Shown: piece after piece, positions 1 through 8,714 of the stretch
How the letters are laid out: every line of letters begins with the position of its first letter
Position numbering within the stretch: position 1 is the first letter of the stretch
NCBI GenBank assembly: GCA_016703325.1
Contig: JADJCH010000001.1
Span: 186,001-250,000, forward strand
Length of the DNA: 64,000 bases
DNA from: Burkholderiales bacterium
GTDB lineage: Bacteria; Pseudomonadota; Gammaproteobacteria; Burkholderiales; Burkholderiaceae_C
Reading direction: 5' to 3'
The notes under the pieces: generated by a model
Told to the model about the DNA's origin: nothing
The model's database searches: none
What the model saw: the letters and a program-made list of their open reading frames with translations, nothing else
Made by a program: the position numbers and the translations under genes

Positions 1-884
1 TCGGCCCCAACGGTGCCGGCAAGACCACACTGTTGCGCTTGATCCTCGGTGAGCTGGAGCCGGACGCCGGCACGTTGCGCCGAGGCACCCAGATCCAGGT
101 GGCCTACTTCGATCAGATGCGCGACGCCCTCGATCCCGACGCAACGCTGGCCGACACCATCAGCCCGGGCAGCGAGTGGGTGGAGATCGGCGGGGTGCGC
201 AAGCATGTGATGGGCTACCTGGGCGACTTCCTGTTCTCCCCGGCGCGGGCCAATTCGCCGGTGCGCAGCCTCTCCGGGGGCGAGCGCAACCGCCTGCTGC
301 TGGCGCGACTGTTCGCCAAGCCGGCCAACGTGCTGGTGCTCGACGAGCCGACCAACGACCTGGACATTGACACGCTGGAGCTGCTGGAGGATCTGCTGCA
401 GTCCTACGCCGGCACCGTCTTTCTGGTCAGCCACGACCGGCGCTTCCTGGATGCGGTGGTGACCAGCACGCTGGTGGCCGAAGGGCAGGGGCGTTGGCGA
501 GAGTACGAGGGCAGCGTGGAGGACTGGCTGGTCCAGTCGCAGCGTGCCGCAGCCCTGCAGAAGGCGGCCGCCACGGCCGCTGCAGCCTCCGTCGCGACCC
601 CTGCCGTGGCAGCGCCGCCCGCTGCACCCGCACCGACGGCCCCCGCTGCGGCGAATGCCCCACGGCGCAAGCTGTCGTACAAGGAACAGCGCGAGCTGGA
701 CGAACTGCCCGGCCGCATCGAGGCGCTGGAGACTGAGCAGAAGACGCTGGCCGATCTGATGGCCGGCTCCGACCTCTACACCCGCACCCCGGAGCGCATC
801 GCCGAGGTGCATGCCCGGCATGCACAGATCGAGGAGGAGCTGCTGGAGTTGCTGGAGCGCTGGGAATCGCTCGGCAACCGCTGA
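1..884 (+). CDS. uup: ABC-F family ATPase Uup, 3' part
   Basis: Soluble ABC-F ATPase without membrane domains; the family acts on ribosomes, and Uup is linked to ribosome function and to suppression of transposon excision. The gene is cut by the window edge: the frame is open from base 3 and begins inside the second ATPase domain at a Walker A motif (GPNGAGKTT). It continues through the signature LSGGERNR, Walker B with VLDEPTNDLD, and the switch region SHDRRFLD. An Ala/Pro-rich linker then leads to a charged coiled coil starting KLSYKEQRELDELP, which is the Uup C-terminal domain and separates it from EttA and other ABC-F members. The first ATPase domain and the start codon lie outside the window. 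The next gene is convergent. Confidence 0.93.
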   Translation, partial: GPNGAGKTTLLRLILGELEPDAGTLRRGTQIQVAYFDQMRDALDPDATLADTISPGSEWVEIGGVRKHVMGYLGDFLFSPARANSPVRSLSGGERNRLLLARLFAKPANVLVLDEPTNDLDIDTLELLEDLLQSYAGTVFLVSHDRRFLDAVVTSTLVAEGQGRWREYEGSVEDWLVQSQRAAALQKAAATAAAASVATPAVAAPPAAPAPTAPAAANAPRRKLSYKEQRELDELPGRIEALETEQKTLADLMAGSDLYTRTPERIAEVHARHAQIEEELLELLERWESLGNR

Positions 885-920
885 GGGGGCTGCGATCCCG
901 CTGCCGCGAAGGGGTCTGCT

Positions 921-1586
921 TCAGCGCGCCAGCAGCAGTTTCAGGTCGGCGGCCAGCTCGGCCGGTGGGGTGGCGTGGCGCACGTACAAGCGCAGGCGGC
1001 CTTCGGTGTCGAAAACGTAGGATGCCGCGGTGTGGTCCACGGTGTAGCTGGTCTCGGTCTTGCCGGGCACCTTGCGGTAGAAAACCTTGAACTCCTTGGC
1101 CGCGGCGGCGGTCTCCTCCGCGCTGCCGCGCAGCCCCCACCAGACCGGATTGAAGCTGGAGACGTATTCCTTCAACAGCGCAGGCGTGTCGCGCTCCGGA
1201 TCCACGCTGACGAACACGCCGACCACCTTGTCCCCCTCCGCGCCAAGCAGCTGCTGGGTGGCCACCAGATTGGCCAGGGTGGTGGGGCAGACATCCGGAC
1301 ACTGGGTGTAGCCGAAGAACACCACGGCCAGCTTGCCGCGCAGTTCGCTGAGCTGCCGGGTGCGGCCCTCCGGGTCGGTGAGCTTGAGCTCGCGGGCGTA
1401 GTTCGCGCCGGTGATGTCCAGCGACTTGAAGGGCAGCTTGGGTGAACCGCCCAGTCGGTCACAGCCACCGGTCAGTCCGAGCAGTGTCAGGCCGCCCAGA
1501 CCGCACAGCAGGCGCCGTCGCCGGGTTGAAGCGCGGGGGGATGAAGAGGCTTGCTGGGCGGTCAGGGCAGGAACAGGTGCGGGCAT
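921..1586 (-). CDS. SCO1/SenC-type copper chaperone (first of three)
   Basis: Membrane-anchored thioredoxin-fold protein that delivers copper to, or reduces, the CuA site of cytochrome oxidase subunit II. The copper-binding pair CPDVC is at residues 96-100 and the distal histidine lies in TVDHTA. A hydrophobic N-terminus ends in a lipobox-like LTGGC (Cys42), so a lipoprotein anchor in the outer face of the inner membrane is likely. Length (221 aa) is normal for the family. The gene is the last of a minus-strand set ctaB-ctaA-SCO and starts 9 bases after the ctaA stop, so it is probably cotranscribed with the heme A pathway. Two other SCO genes sit in the same locus. Confidence 0.92.
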   Translation of the reverse strand: MPAPVPALTAQQASSSPRASTRRRRLLCGLGGLTLLGLTGGCDRLGGSPKLPFKSLDITGANYARELKLTDPEGRTRQLSELRGKLAVVFFGYTQCPDVCPTTLANLVATQQLLGAEGDKVVGVFVSVDPERDTPALLKEYVSSFNPVWWGLRGSAEETAAAAKEFKVFYRKVPGKTETSYTVDHTAASYVFDTEGRLRLYVRHATPPAELAADLKLLLAR

Positions 1587-1595
1587 GCTGCAGGT

Positions 1596-2822
1596 TCATT
1601 CCCGGCACAGGAGGGCCGTGCCTCGGGCAGGCGCAAGCGTAGCAGCCGTCTGGGGCGCTGCCCATGTTTGGGCGCAAAGTCCCGCCAACCAAGCCACCAG
1701 GAAGGCCGCTCCAGCCGTGTGGGCCAGGGCTGCGGCCAGCGGCCAGCCCAGTACCACATTGGAGATGCCGCTGCCGATCTGCCAGGCCAGCGCCAGCCCC
1801 AGCACCCGGGCCGCATGGCGGCTGCCGCCGTCACCGGTGCGCCACAGGGCCAGACCGAGCAGGCCCAGCAGTGCCGTGACCAGCAAGGCGCCGATGCGGT
1901 GCAGCAGGTGGATGGCCGTCAGGGCGGCAAAGCTCAGGGGGGTGCCGTCGGCAGCGTGGCCCAGGTCGCGCACCGGCCACAGGCCACTGCCGTCCATTGG
2001 TGGCCACCATTGACCCTGGCAGGTCGGGAAGTCGCTGCAGGCCAGCACCGCATAGTTGGTACTGACCCAGCCGCCCAGCGCCACCTGAATCAGCAGCGCC
2101 ACCAGACCGACCCGCAGAAACCGGCGCAGGCTGGGTGCAATGGTGTCTGGCATCCGCGTCCCGGCCATGGCCGGTTGCTGTCGCCGGGCCATCACGGCCA
2201 GCAAAGCCAGCAGCCCCACACCGCCCAGCAGGTGCAGCGTGACGATGGCGGGGTAGAGCTTCATCGTGACCGTGAGGGCGCCGAACGCGCCTTGACCGCA
2301 AACCCACAGCAGGAGCAGCAGCGTCCAGCCGGGCTGCAACGGCATCGCGGCCACCTCTGTCCCGGGCGACCGGCGCCGCGCCAGCCAGGCATGGCCGACG
2401 GCCATCACCAGGATCAGCGCGCCCACGGCGGCCGCCAGGTAGCGGTGGATCATTTCGATCCAGGCCTTGCGTTCGGTCACCGGCCCACTGGGCAATGCGG
2501 CCTCGGCCCGATCGATGTGGGGGTCGGCACCGATCGGGGTGACCGAACCGTAGCAGCCCGGCCAGTCCGGACAACCCAGGCCGGAGTCCGTCAGCCGGGT
2601 GAAGGCACCGAAGACGACCAGGTCGAAGGTCAGGAAAAGGGTCAACCAGGTCAGTGCAGACAGCCAGCTGCCGGATCCACGATTCCGGTGTTTCCAGGCC
2701 AGCCAGATCAGCGGGACGAGGGCCAGCGCGGCGGCCAGACCCAACAGCCCGCCCGCAGCGCCGAGATCGACCGGCGCGGGGGTGAAGGAGGCCGGTGTTG
2801 CCGCCCCGTTCAGCCCAGCCAC
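1596..2822 (-). CDS. ctaA: heme A synthase CtaA/COX15
   Basis: Integral membrane enzyme that oxidises the C8 methyl of heme O to the formyl group of heme A, needed for aa3-type oxidases. About eight hydrophobic helices are visible. The heme-ligand histidines are seen in EMIHRYLAA, TLHLLGG, AIHLLHRIGA and LAHTAGA, and the paired-cysteine loops of the family in GCPDWPGC and ACSDFPTC. No ATG occurs before the first conserved helices; the best start is GTG at 2822, overlapping the end of ctaB by 13 bases and giving 408 aa. A TTG shortly downstream is the alternative. The overlap implies translational coupling with ctaB, whose product makes its substrate. Confidence 0.9.
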   Translation of the reverse strand: MAGLNGAATPASFTPAPVDLGAAGGLLGLAAALALVPLIWLAWKHRNRGSGSWLSALTWLTLFLTFDLVVFGAFTRLTDSGLGCPDWPGCYGSVTPIGADPHIDRAEAALPSGPVTERKAWIEMIHRYLAAAVGALILVMAVGHAWLARRRSPGTEVAAMPLQPGWTLLLLLWVCGQGAFGALTVTMKLYPAIVTLHLLGGVGLLALLAVMARRQQPAMAGTRMPDTIAPSLRRFLRVGLVALLIQVALGGWVSTNYAVLACSDFPTCQGQWWPPMDGSGLWPVRDLGHAADGTPLSFAALTAIHLLHRIGALLVTALLGLLGLALWRTGDGGSRHAARVLGLALAWQIGSGISNVVLGWPLAAALAHTAGAAFLVAWLAGLCAQTWAAPQTAATLAPARGTALLCRE

Positions 2823-3703
2823 GGTTGCAGGTAATGGTCCACCAGCAGGGCAGAGAACAGGGCTGCGAGATACAAGATCGAATACTTGAAAGTGGAGCGG
2901 GCCAGCGGGTCCGAGTAGTTGCGCAGCATCTCGATCGCCCGGGCCAGAAACACCCCACCCAGCCCCAGCGCGGCCAGCAGGTACAACCAGCCGCTCATGC
3001 CGAGGGCCCAGGGCAGCGTGGTGGCCGCCAGCAGCGCCACCGTGTAGCGCACGATCATCACCCGGGTGTAGTGCGGGCCATGCGTCACCGGCAACATCGG
3101 CAAACCGGCTCGGGCGTAATCCTGGGTGCGGTACAGCGCCAGCGACCAGAAGTGCGGCGGCGTCCACAGGAAGATGATCAGGAACAGCAGCCAGGCCTCG
3201 GCAGGGGCCTGGCCGGTCACGGCGGCCCAGCCCAGCACTGGCGGCATGGCCCCGGAGGCTCCTCCGATGACGATGTTCTGCGGTGTATTCGGCTTGAGCA
3301 GCACGGTGTAGATCACCGCGTAGCCGACAAAGGTGGCGAAGGTCAGCCACATCGTCAGCGGGTTGACGAAGTGGTGCAGCAGGAACAGCCCACAGCCGCC
3401 CACGATGAACGCAAAGGTCACCGTCTGCATCGAGCTGATCGTGCCGGAGGGCAGCGGGCGGCGGCGGGTGCGCATCATCAGCGCATCGATGCGCTGCTCG
3501 ATCAGGCAGTTCACTGCCGCGGCCGACCCAGCCGTCAAGGCAATGCCCAGCGTGGCGAAGAAGACGGTCTGTGGATCGGGCAGCCCTGGCGTTGCCAGGA
3601 ACATGCCGATCACCGCGCAGAACACCACCAACGACACCACCCGGGGTTTGGTGAGCGCCACAAACTGGCTGACCAATCCCTTGTCAATGACAACCGTGCT
3701 CAT
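2810..3703 (-). CDS. ctaB: protoheme IX farnesyltransferase (heme O synthase)
   Basis: Inner-membrane UbiA-family prenyltransferase that adds farnesyl to protoheme, giving heme O for the following ctaA step. The 297 aa protein has about nine hydrophobic segments and the first Asp/Asn-rich prenyl-diphosphate motif NCLIEQRIDALMMRTRRRPL near residues 62-81. Its opening SQFVALTKPRVVSLVVFCAV is typical of COX10/CyoE proteins. It starts at an ATG shortly after the cytochrome c gene on the same strand and overlaps ctaA by 13 bases, so cytochrome c, ctaB, ctaA and SCO form one probable transcript divergent from the oxidase subunit genes. Confidence 0.95.
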   Translation of the reverse strand: MSTVVIDKGLVSQFVALTKPRVVSLVVFCAVIGMFLATPGLPDPQTVFFATLGIALTAGSAAAVNCLIEQRIDALMMRTRRRPLPSGTISSMQTVTFAFIVGGCGLFLLHHFVNPLTMWLTFATFVGYAVIYTVLLKPNTPQNIVIGGASGAMPPVLGWAAVTGQAPAEAWLLFLIIFLWTPPHFWSLALYRTQDYARAGLPMLPVTHGPHYTRVMIVRYTVALLAATTLPWALGMSGWLYLLAALGLGGVFLARAIEMLRNYSDPLARSTFKYSILYLAALFSALLVDHYLQPWLG

Positions 3704-3755
3704 CGGTTCACCCGATCCTTCCTGCGAGTTGGCGCTCTTGTGAGACGGTGGCCGG

Positions 3756-4418
3756 TCAGCGGGTCAACCCGGCGACGTACTCGGCGACCGCGGCGATGTC
3801 CTGATCGCTCAGCCGCGAGGCAACGTCACGCATCACGTGGGCCTCGTCGTTGTTGCGGGCCAAGGTTTTGTACGCTTTCAGCTGGCCGACGACATAAGCG
3901 GCGTGTTGGCCGCCGATGGCCGGGGCGAGCGTGGTGGGCGGCAACTTCATGGTCACAGCCCAGTCCGACTTGCCGGTGCCGGTCAGTCCATGGCAGCCCA
4001 CACAGGCGGGCACCACGTCAGGGCGGCCCTTGCCTTTCAGGAAGATCTTCTCCCCGCTGGCCAGCAGGTTCTTCTGCTTGACCTCGGCCGGGGTGACCTT
4101 CTGCGACGAGAAAAAAGCTGCCAGATCCTCGATGTCCTGCTCGGACAGCGGCTGGGCCATCGGGCTCATCTGCTCGTTCTTGCGGCGGCCCGCCTTGAAG
4201 TCATGCAGCTGACGGCTGAGGTACTGGGGCAGCTGCCCGGCCAGCTTCGGCCACATGTCGGCTGGGCTGTTGCCGTCCGCACCATGGCAGCCCATGCAGA
4301 CCGCGGCTTTGCCTTTGCCGGCTTCAGCGTTGCCCGCAGCCAACACCGCCGGAGCGGCCAGCGCCAAGCCCAGCGCCAGGATACGACGCGCCTGCACGCC
4401 CCATTTGTTGATGCCCAT
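3756..4418 (-). CDS. di-heme cytochrome c4-type protein
   Basis: Periplasmic electron carrier with two class I heme c domains: CMGCH at residues 41-45 and CVGCH at 139-143, each followed by a candidate axial Met (for example QMSPMA after the first). A signal peptide MGINKW...AAPAVLAAG precedes the mature part. I chose ATG 4418 because GGAG lies about 10 bases upstream; a GTG at 4448 would add ten residues but has no ribosome-binding site. It heads the minus-strand ctaB-ctaA-SCO set and is divergent from the oxidase subunit operon, so a role as electron donor to that oxidase is a reasonable inference. Confidence 0.9.
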   Translation of the reverse strand: MGINKWGVQARRILALGLALAAPAVLAAGNAEAGKGKAAVCMGCHGADGNSPADMWPKLAGQLPQYLSRQLHDFKAGRRKNEQMSPMAQPLSEQDIEDLAAFFSSQKVTPAEVKQKNLLASGEKIFLKGKGRPDVVPACVGCHGLTGTGKSDWAVTMKLPPTTLAPAIGGQHAAYVVGQLKAYKTLARNNDEAHVMRDVASRLSDQDIAAVAEYVAGLTR

Positions 4419-4656
4419 CAATGTCAACCCCACTCCGGATCTGCTCACAAATGGATGCTAACGGGCGTGTTCCTGTGGTTTTCCGGGTAGTAACCCGCAT
4501 CAGCAGTCAAGTCCCCGGTTGTTAGGATCTTGCGAGGCGTCAAAGAGGGCCATCCCTTCAGCGGGTGGGTCGGGGACGTTTTACGGAACATCGGTTGGTT
4601 TTCAACAACGATTTGTGCCGCCCGAGGACTGCGGGTGGGTCGAACGAGGAGACGAC
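4419..4656. promoter_or_regulatory. divergent promoter region between cytochrome c and oxidase subunit III
   Basis: This 238-base spacer must hold the promoters for both arms of the oxidase locus. A short dyad, CGGGT-AGTA-ACCCG, lies at 4484-4497 and could be an operator or small hairpin. A strong ribosome-binding site (GAGGAGA) precedes the ATG at 4657. I could not identify a convincing -35/-10 pair by eye. Confidence 0.4.
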
Positions 4657-5421
4657 ATGTCACACGACGCGGGTGCCGCTCACGGCGACGCTGGACACCC
4701 TCCGCATTGGGACTGGAGCATGTGGCCGGCCGTGGCCAGCCTGGGCATTTTCAGCCTGGCCCTTGCCTTCTCGTTTCACTTCGTCTACCACAGCGGTCTT
4801 GGCGCGGCCATCGCCCTGGGCATCGGCGTGGTGCTGGTGCTGGCGGGCGTGGCCGGCTGGACCAGCGAGGCCATGGGGCACGGCGAAGGGCTGTCCTACG
4901 GGGCCATGGGCTGGTTCATCCTGGCCGAGGCGATGATCTTCGTGGCCTTCCTGGGCACCTACTGGTTCCTGCGCCTGCAGTCGCCGTCCTGGCCGCCGGA
5001 AAACACCCCGGTGATCCCGAAGGTGCTGCCGCTCATCATGACCGTGGTGCTGGTGGCCTCGTCGTTCACGATCCACCATGCCGAGGCCCTGCTGCACCAC
5101 GGTGACCAGGCGGGTTTTCGCACCTGGCTGATCGTGACGCTGTTGCTGGGGGCGAGCTTCCTGGGCATGTCGGCCTATGAGTGGAGCCATCTGATGCACG
5201 AGGGCTTCAACGTCGGCACCAACCTTTTCGGCACCTTCTTCTTCTCGATCACCGGTTTCCACGGCGGGCACGTGATCGTCGGTCTGTCGATCTTCCTCGC
5301 CGGACTGTCTTCTGCCTTTGCCGGCAAGGCGGACCTCGGCTTCTGGCGCACGGCAGGTCTGTACTGGCACTTCGTCGACATCATCTGGTTCTTCGTGGTG
5401 TCCCAGATCTACTTCTGGTGA
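4657..5421 (+). CDS. ctaE: cytochrome c oxidase subunit III
   Basis: Integral membrane subunit of an aa3-type terminal oxidase; it stabilises the catalytic subunit and helps proton uptake. The 254 aa protein has six to seven hydrophobic helices and the family hallmarks GWFILAEAMIFVAFLGTYWF, SSFTIHHAEALL and FSITGFHGGHVIVG, ending WHFVDIIWFFVVSQIYFW. An open frame extends to 4519, but the ATG at 4657 has the clear Shine-Dalgarno sequence and gives the usual length. The gene order subunit III - SCO - II - I - SCO differs from the common coxB-coxA-ctaG-coxC order of the relatives. Confidence 0.94.
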   Translation: MSHDAGAAHGDAGHPPHWDWSMWPAVASLGIFSLALAFSFHFVYHSGLGAAIALGIGVVLVLAGVAGWTSEAMGHGEGLSYGAMGWFILAEAMIFVAFLGTYWFLRLQSPSWPPENTPVIPKVLPLIMTVVLVASSFTIHHAEALLHHGDQAGFRTWLIVTLLLGASFLGMSAYEWSHLMHEGFNVGTNLFGTFFFSITGFHGGHVIVGLSIFLAGLSSAFAGKADLGFWRTAGLYWHFVDIIWFFVVSQIYFW

Positions 5422-5469
5422 AGCCGCAACCGGTCGCGCCCATTCAACCCCGATCGATTGCCTGACGCC

Positions 5470-6330
5470 ATGGGAACCCCCGGTTGGCTGCGCGCGTCGG
5501 TGCTGCTCGGCCTGTGGCTGTGCACTCTGGCGCCCGCCTGGGCGGTGGGCAAGCCGCCGACCGAAAACCGCAGCAGCATCGACCCGGCGGTGATGCAGAT
5601 CGACGAGAGCCGTCACCTGGGCCAGAAGCTGGCACCCGGTGTCGCCTTGATCGATGAATCCGGCAAGCCGCTGCGCATGGCCGAGGTGTTGGGCAAGCCC
5701 GTCATCCTGGTACTGTCCTACTACGGCTGCGACGGCACCTGCCCCACCATCAACCAGAACCTGGCGGTCGCATTGGAAGGCGTCAAGCGCTTCAAGGCCG
5801 GACAGGACTACCGGGTGCTGACGGTGTCCTTCGACCGGCGCGACGATCCCGAGCTGGCGTCGAAGTTCGCTGCAGGGCTGAAGGCGTTGTCTCCTCAGCT
5901 TCGAGACGGCTGGCGTTTCGCGGTGCTGCAGGACCGCGCTGAAGGCCGCACCGAAGCCTTTGCACAGCAGGTGGGGTTCAACTTCTTCTGGTCGCGCGTC
6001 GACAAGACCTTCCTGCACCCCAACGTGCTGGTCTTCCTGACGCCCGAGGGTCGGGTGGCCCGCTACATCTACGGCACGCGCATGGATGCGCGCACGCTGG
6101 AGCTCGCGCTGATCGATGCCGACTGGGGTCGCATCAGCGACTCGGCCTCTGCGGTGTTCGACATGATCACCGGGGCCTGCTTCAGCTACAACTTTTCCGA
6201 AGGCCGCTACCAGCCGAACTACGCGCTGTTTGCCGGTCTCGGAGCACTCGCTTTCGGCCTGGGCCTGATTTCCCTCGGGTTGCTGGGGTACCGAAGAAAA
6301 CTTGGCAGGAGACCTGTGCATGCCCACTGA
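5470..6330 (+). CDS. SCO1/SenC-like protein with C-terminal membrane anchor (second of three)
   Basis: Thioredoxin-fold SCO family protein, probably assisting CuA assembly in subunit II, whose gene it overlaps. A signal peptide ends near AWAVGK. The copper motif is CDGTC (Cys87 and Cys91), followed by the family core, with the distal histidine in TFLHPN. Unlike the two other SCO proteins here it has a C-terminal hydrophobic helix (YALFAGLGALAFGLGLISLGLLGY), so its catalytic domain is tethered from the C-terminus. At 286 aa it is longer than typical SCO1. ATG 5470 is preferred; an upstream TTG at 5458 is possible. It sits between subunits III and II in one transcript. Confidence 0.88.
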   Translation: MGTPGWLRASVLLGLWLCTLAPAWAVGKPPTENRSSIDPAVMQIDESRHLGQKLAPGVALIDESGKPLRMAEVLGKPVILVLSYYGCDGTCPTINQNLAVALEGVKRFKAGQDYRVLTVSFDRRDDPELASKFAAGLKALSPQLRDGWRFAVLQDRAEGRTEAFAQQVGFNFFWSRVDKTFLHPNVLVFLTPEGRVARYIYGTRMDARTLELALIDADWGRISDSASAVFDMITGACFSYNFSEGRYQPNYALFAGLGALAFGLGLISLGLLGYRRKLGRRPVHAH

Positions 6331-7090
6331 CCACCATCCAAACTCGTGGCGCCAGCGCGCCGCCCGCATCGGGGGCGCGGCTGCGGCGGCCCTCCTGGTG
6401 CTGCCTGCATGGGCCTACGAGCCGCCGACGGCACCTTCGGGTCGCATCAACGACCCGGCCGCGGGCTGGGACCACCTCTGGCACGAGGTGCTGGTGGACA
6501 TCACCATCATCGGGGTGATCTTCGCGTTGGTGATGGCTTACTTCCTGGTGCGCTACCGGGCGCGCAAACCCGGAGAGGTGGGGTCGGCGCCCAAGCTCAG
6601 CCCTGCGGCGGTGATCGGCTGGGCGGTGATTCCCACCTTCATCTTCATGGCCGACGACTTCTACCTGGCGGCCAACGGCTGGAAGCTGTGGAACGACTAC
6701 CGCGACGTGCCGGCCGACCGCATCGAGGTCAAGCTCGAAGCCGGCATGTACAGCTGGGACTACACCTACGCCAACGGCGTGCGCACCCAGAATGAGTTGA
6801 AGGTGCCTGCCGGCAAGCCGGTGCTGTTGCGCATGACCAGCCGTGACACCCTGCACAGCCACTTCATCCCGGACTTCCGCGTGAAGGAGGACTCGATGCC
6901 GGGCCGGGTCACCTACCTGTGGTTCTATCCCCAGAAGCCGGGTGAGCACATCGTCTCCTGCGCCGAGTACTGCGGGGTGATGCACTCCTACATGGCTGGC
7001 AAGGTGGTGGTGCTGCCTGAGGCGGATTTCAAGACCTGGCTGGAACAGGAGGGTGCCAAGGTGGCCTCCGCGGCCAAGCCCGCGACCTGA
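6320..7090 (+). CDS. ctaC: cytochrome c oxidase subunit II (CuA subunit)
   Basis: Periplasm-facing subunit that accepts electrons from cytochrome c through the binuclear CuA centre. The N-terminus carries a signal-like segment and two transmembrane helices; the cupredoxin domain shows all CuA ligands: His in LHSHFIPDF, then CAEYCGVMHSYM (two Cys, His, Met) near the C-terminus. The aromatic electron-entry patch is YSWDYTY. ATG 6320 is preferred because AGGAGA lies just upstream; it overlaps the preceding SCO gene by 11 bases. No cytochrome c domain is fused to the C-terminus, so this is aa3 rather than caa3 architecture. Length is 256 aa. Confidence 0.95.
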   Translation: MPTDHHPNSWRQRAARIGGAAAAALLVLPAWAYEPPTAPSGRINDPAAGWDHLWHEVLVDITIIGVIFALVMAYFLVRYRARKPGEVGSAPKLSPAAVIGWAVIPTFIFMADDFYLAANGWKLWNDYRDVPADRIEVKLEAGMYSWDYTYANGVRTQNELKVPAGKPVLLRMTSRDTLHSHFIPDFRVKEDSMPGRVTYLWFYPQKPGEHIVSCAEYCGVMHSYMAGKVVVLPEADFKTWLEQEGAKVASAAKPAT

Positions 7091-7132
7091 GGCCGCTCAG
7101 GTCTCGCGAGACAGAACAAGAGGAGACTGCCA

Positions 7133-8710
7133 GTGAGCATCAATCTCAAGGAATGGCTCTTCACGACCGACCACAAGCGGGTCGGCGTGTTGTACCTGAT
7201 CGGATCCATCGCCGCCTTCGCGGTGGCCGGGATCGCAGCGATGCTCATGCGCATCGAGCTGTCGAGCCTGGGCCCCACCATCACCAGCAACCCCACCAAG
7301 TACAACGTCTGGCTGTACACCCACGGGGCGGTGATGATCCTGGGCTTCCAGATCCCGGCGCTGACCGGGTTCTTCGCCAACTACTGCATCCCGCTGATGA
7401 TCGGCGCCAAGGACGTCGCCTTCCCGCGTGTGAACGCGCTGTCGGTGTGGCTGTTCTACGTCGGCGTGTTCCTGGCGTTGCTGACCTTCGTGGTGCCGGA
7501 TCCGCCCGATGTGATGTGGACCGGCTACCCGCCGTACTCCACCATCACCACCGGCAACACGGCGCTGTACAGCTTCACGGTACTGGTACTGGGTTTCGCA
7601 TCGATCATCGGCGGCGTCAACTTCCTCACCACGGTGGCGTACATGCGTGCGCCCGGGTTGAAGTGGAGCAACCTGAACATCTTCGTCTGGTGCACGCTGG
7701 GTGCGTTCGTGCTGCAGCTGATCTTCGTTCCGGTGCTGGGCACCGCGGTGACGCTGATCAGCTTCGACAAGTACCTGGGCACGCACTTCTTCGACCCCTC
7801 CCGTGGGGGTGACGTGCTGACCTACCAGAACCTGTTCTGGTTCTATTCGCACCCGGCGGTGTACGTGATCTTCCTGCCCTTCATCGGGGTGGTGTTCGAG
7901 ATCGTTGCCACCTTCACCCGCAACCGCGTGTTCAACCACAAGGTGGCGCTGTGGGGCGGCATCGGCGGCATCGTCATCCTGTCGGGTGAGGTGTGGGTGC
8001 ACCACCTGTACGTCTCCGGCATGGCCGACTGGATCCGCATCGGCCAGATGGTGACCACGCTGCTGATCTCCATCCCGGTGGGTTTGCTGGTCATCAGTCT
8101 GGCGGGCACGCTGTACAAGGGCTCGATCACCTTCGAGACGCCGATGCTGTATGCGCTGGGGGTGCTGTTCCTGTTCCTGATCGGTGGCCTGACCGGCATC
8201 CCGCTGGCGCTGACATCGCTGACCCTGCATTTGTCGGACACCTACTACGTGGTGGGACACTTCCACTACGTGATGGCGGTGGCCGGCACCTTCGCCATCT
8301 TCGGCGGGGTGTACTACTGGTTCCCGAAGATGACGGGGCGCATGTACAACGAGTTCTGGGGCAAGGTCGGCTTCTGGCTCACCTTCGTCGGCGTCAACAT
8401 CGTGTTCTGGATCATGATGACGGTGGGCGTGAAGGGCATGCCGCGTCGCTACTACGACTACGCCCAGTTCCCGCAATTCGAGTCGGCGCACCAGTGGATG
8501 ACCGTGGGTGCGGCGATCCTGGGCGTGGGTTTTGCCATCGCGGTGCTGAACTGGATCATCGGGGCGATGAAGGGTGCACCTGCGGGCGACAACCCCTGGG
8601 GTTCCAAGTCGCTGGAATGGACCACCGTATCGCCGCCGCCGCATGGCAACTGGCCGTCGCCGCCCAGCGTTGATCCCGAATGGACGCCTTATTCCTACGA
8701 CCGGCGTTGA
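7133..8710 (+). CDS. ctaD: cytochrome c oxidase subunit I (catalytic, A2-like)
   Basis: Twelve-helix catalytic subunit that binds heme a, heme a3 and CuB and reduces oxygen while pumping protons. The ligands are visible: His in YTHGAVMILGFQ (heme a), SHPAVY (CuB His and the cross-linked Tyr), VHHLYVSG (CuB pair) and VGHFHYVMAV (heme a3 and a). The helix VI motif reads YSHPAVY instead of GHPEVY, so the E286 equivalent is absent and the protein belongs with A2-type enzymes. D-channel Asp is kept in IGAKDVAFPRVN, but the K-channel Lys appears to be Leu (IPVGLLVISL). Start is GTG 7133 with AGGAGA upstream. Length, 525 aa, is normal. Confidence 0.95.
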   Translation: MSINLKEWLFTTDHKRVGVLYLIGSIAAFAVAGIAAMLMRIELSSLGPTITSNPTKYNVWLYTHGAVMILGFQIPALTGFFANYCIPLMIGAKDVAFPRVNALSVWLFYVGVFLALLTFVVPDPPDVMWTGYPPYSTITTGNTALYSFTVLVLGFASIIGGVNFLTTVAYMRAPGLKWSNLNIFVWCTLGAFVLQLIFVPVLGTAVTLISFDKYLGTHFFDPSRGGDVLTYQNLFWFYSHPAVYVIFLPFIGVVFEIVATFTRNRVFNHKVALWGGIGGIVILSGEVWVHHLYVSGMADWIRIGQMVTTLLISIPVGLLVISLAGTLYKGSITFETPMLYALGVLFLFLIGGLTGIPLALTSLTLHLSDTYYVVGHFHYVMAVAGTFAIFGGVYYWFPKMTGRMYNEFWGKVGFWLTFVGVNIVFWIMMTVGVKGMPRRYYDYAQFPQFESAHQWMTVGAAILGVGFAIAVLNWIIGAMKGAPAGDNPWGSKSLEWTTVSPPPHGNWPSPPSVDPEWTPYSYDRR

Positions 8711-8714
8711 ACCC

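Noticed and set aside
1551..2834. Long open frame (about 427 codons) on the plus strand across ctaA
   Set aside because: It is antisense to a well-supported heme A synthase gene. Its translation is Gln/Arg/Gly-rich with no domain, as expected from the opposite strand of high-GC coding DNA.
4419..4448. GTG start at 4448 for the di-heme cytochrome c
   Set aside because: It has no Shine-Dalgarno sequence, and the ATG at 4418 gives a standard signal peptide with GGAG upstream.
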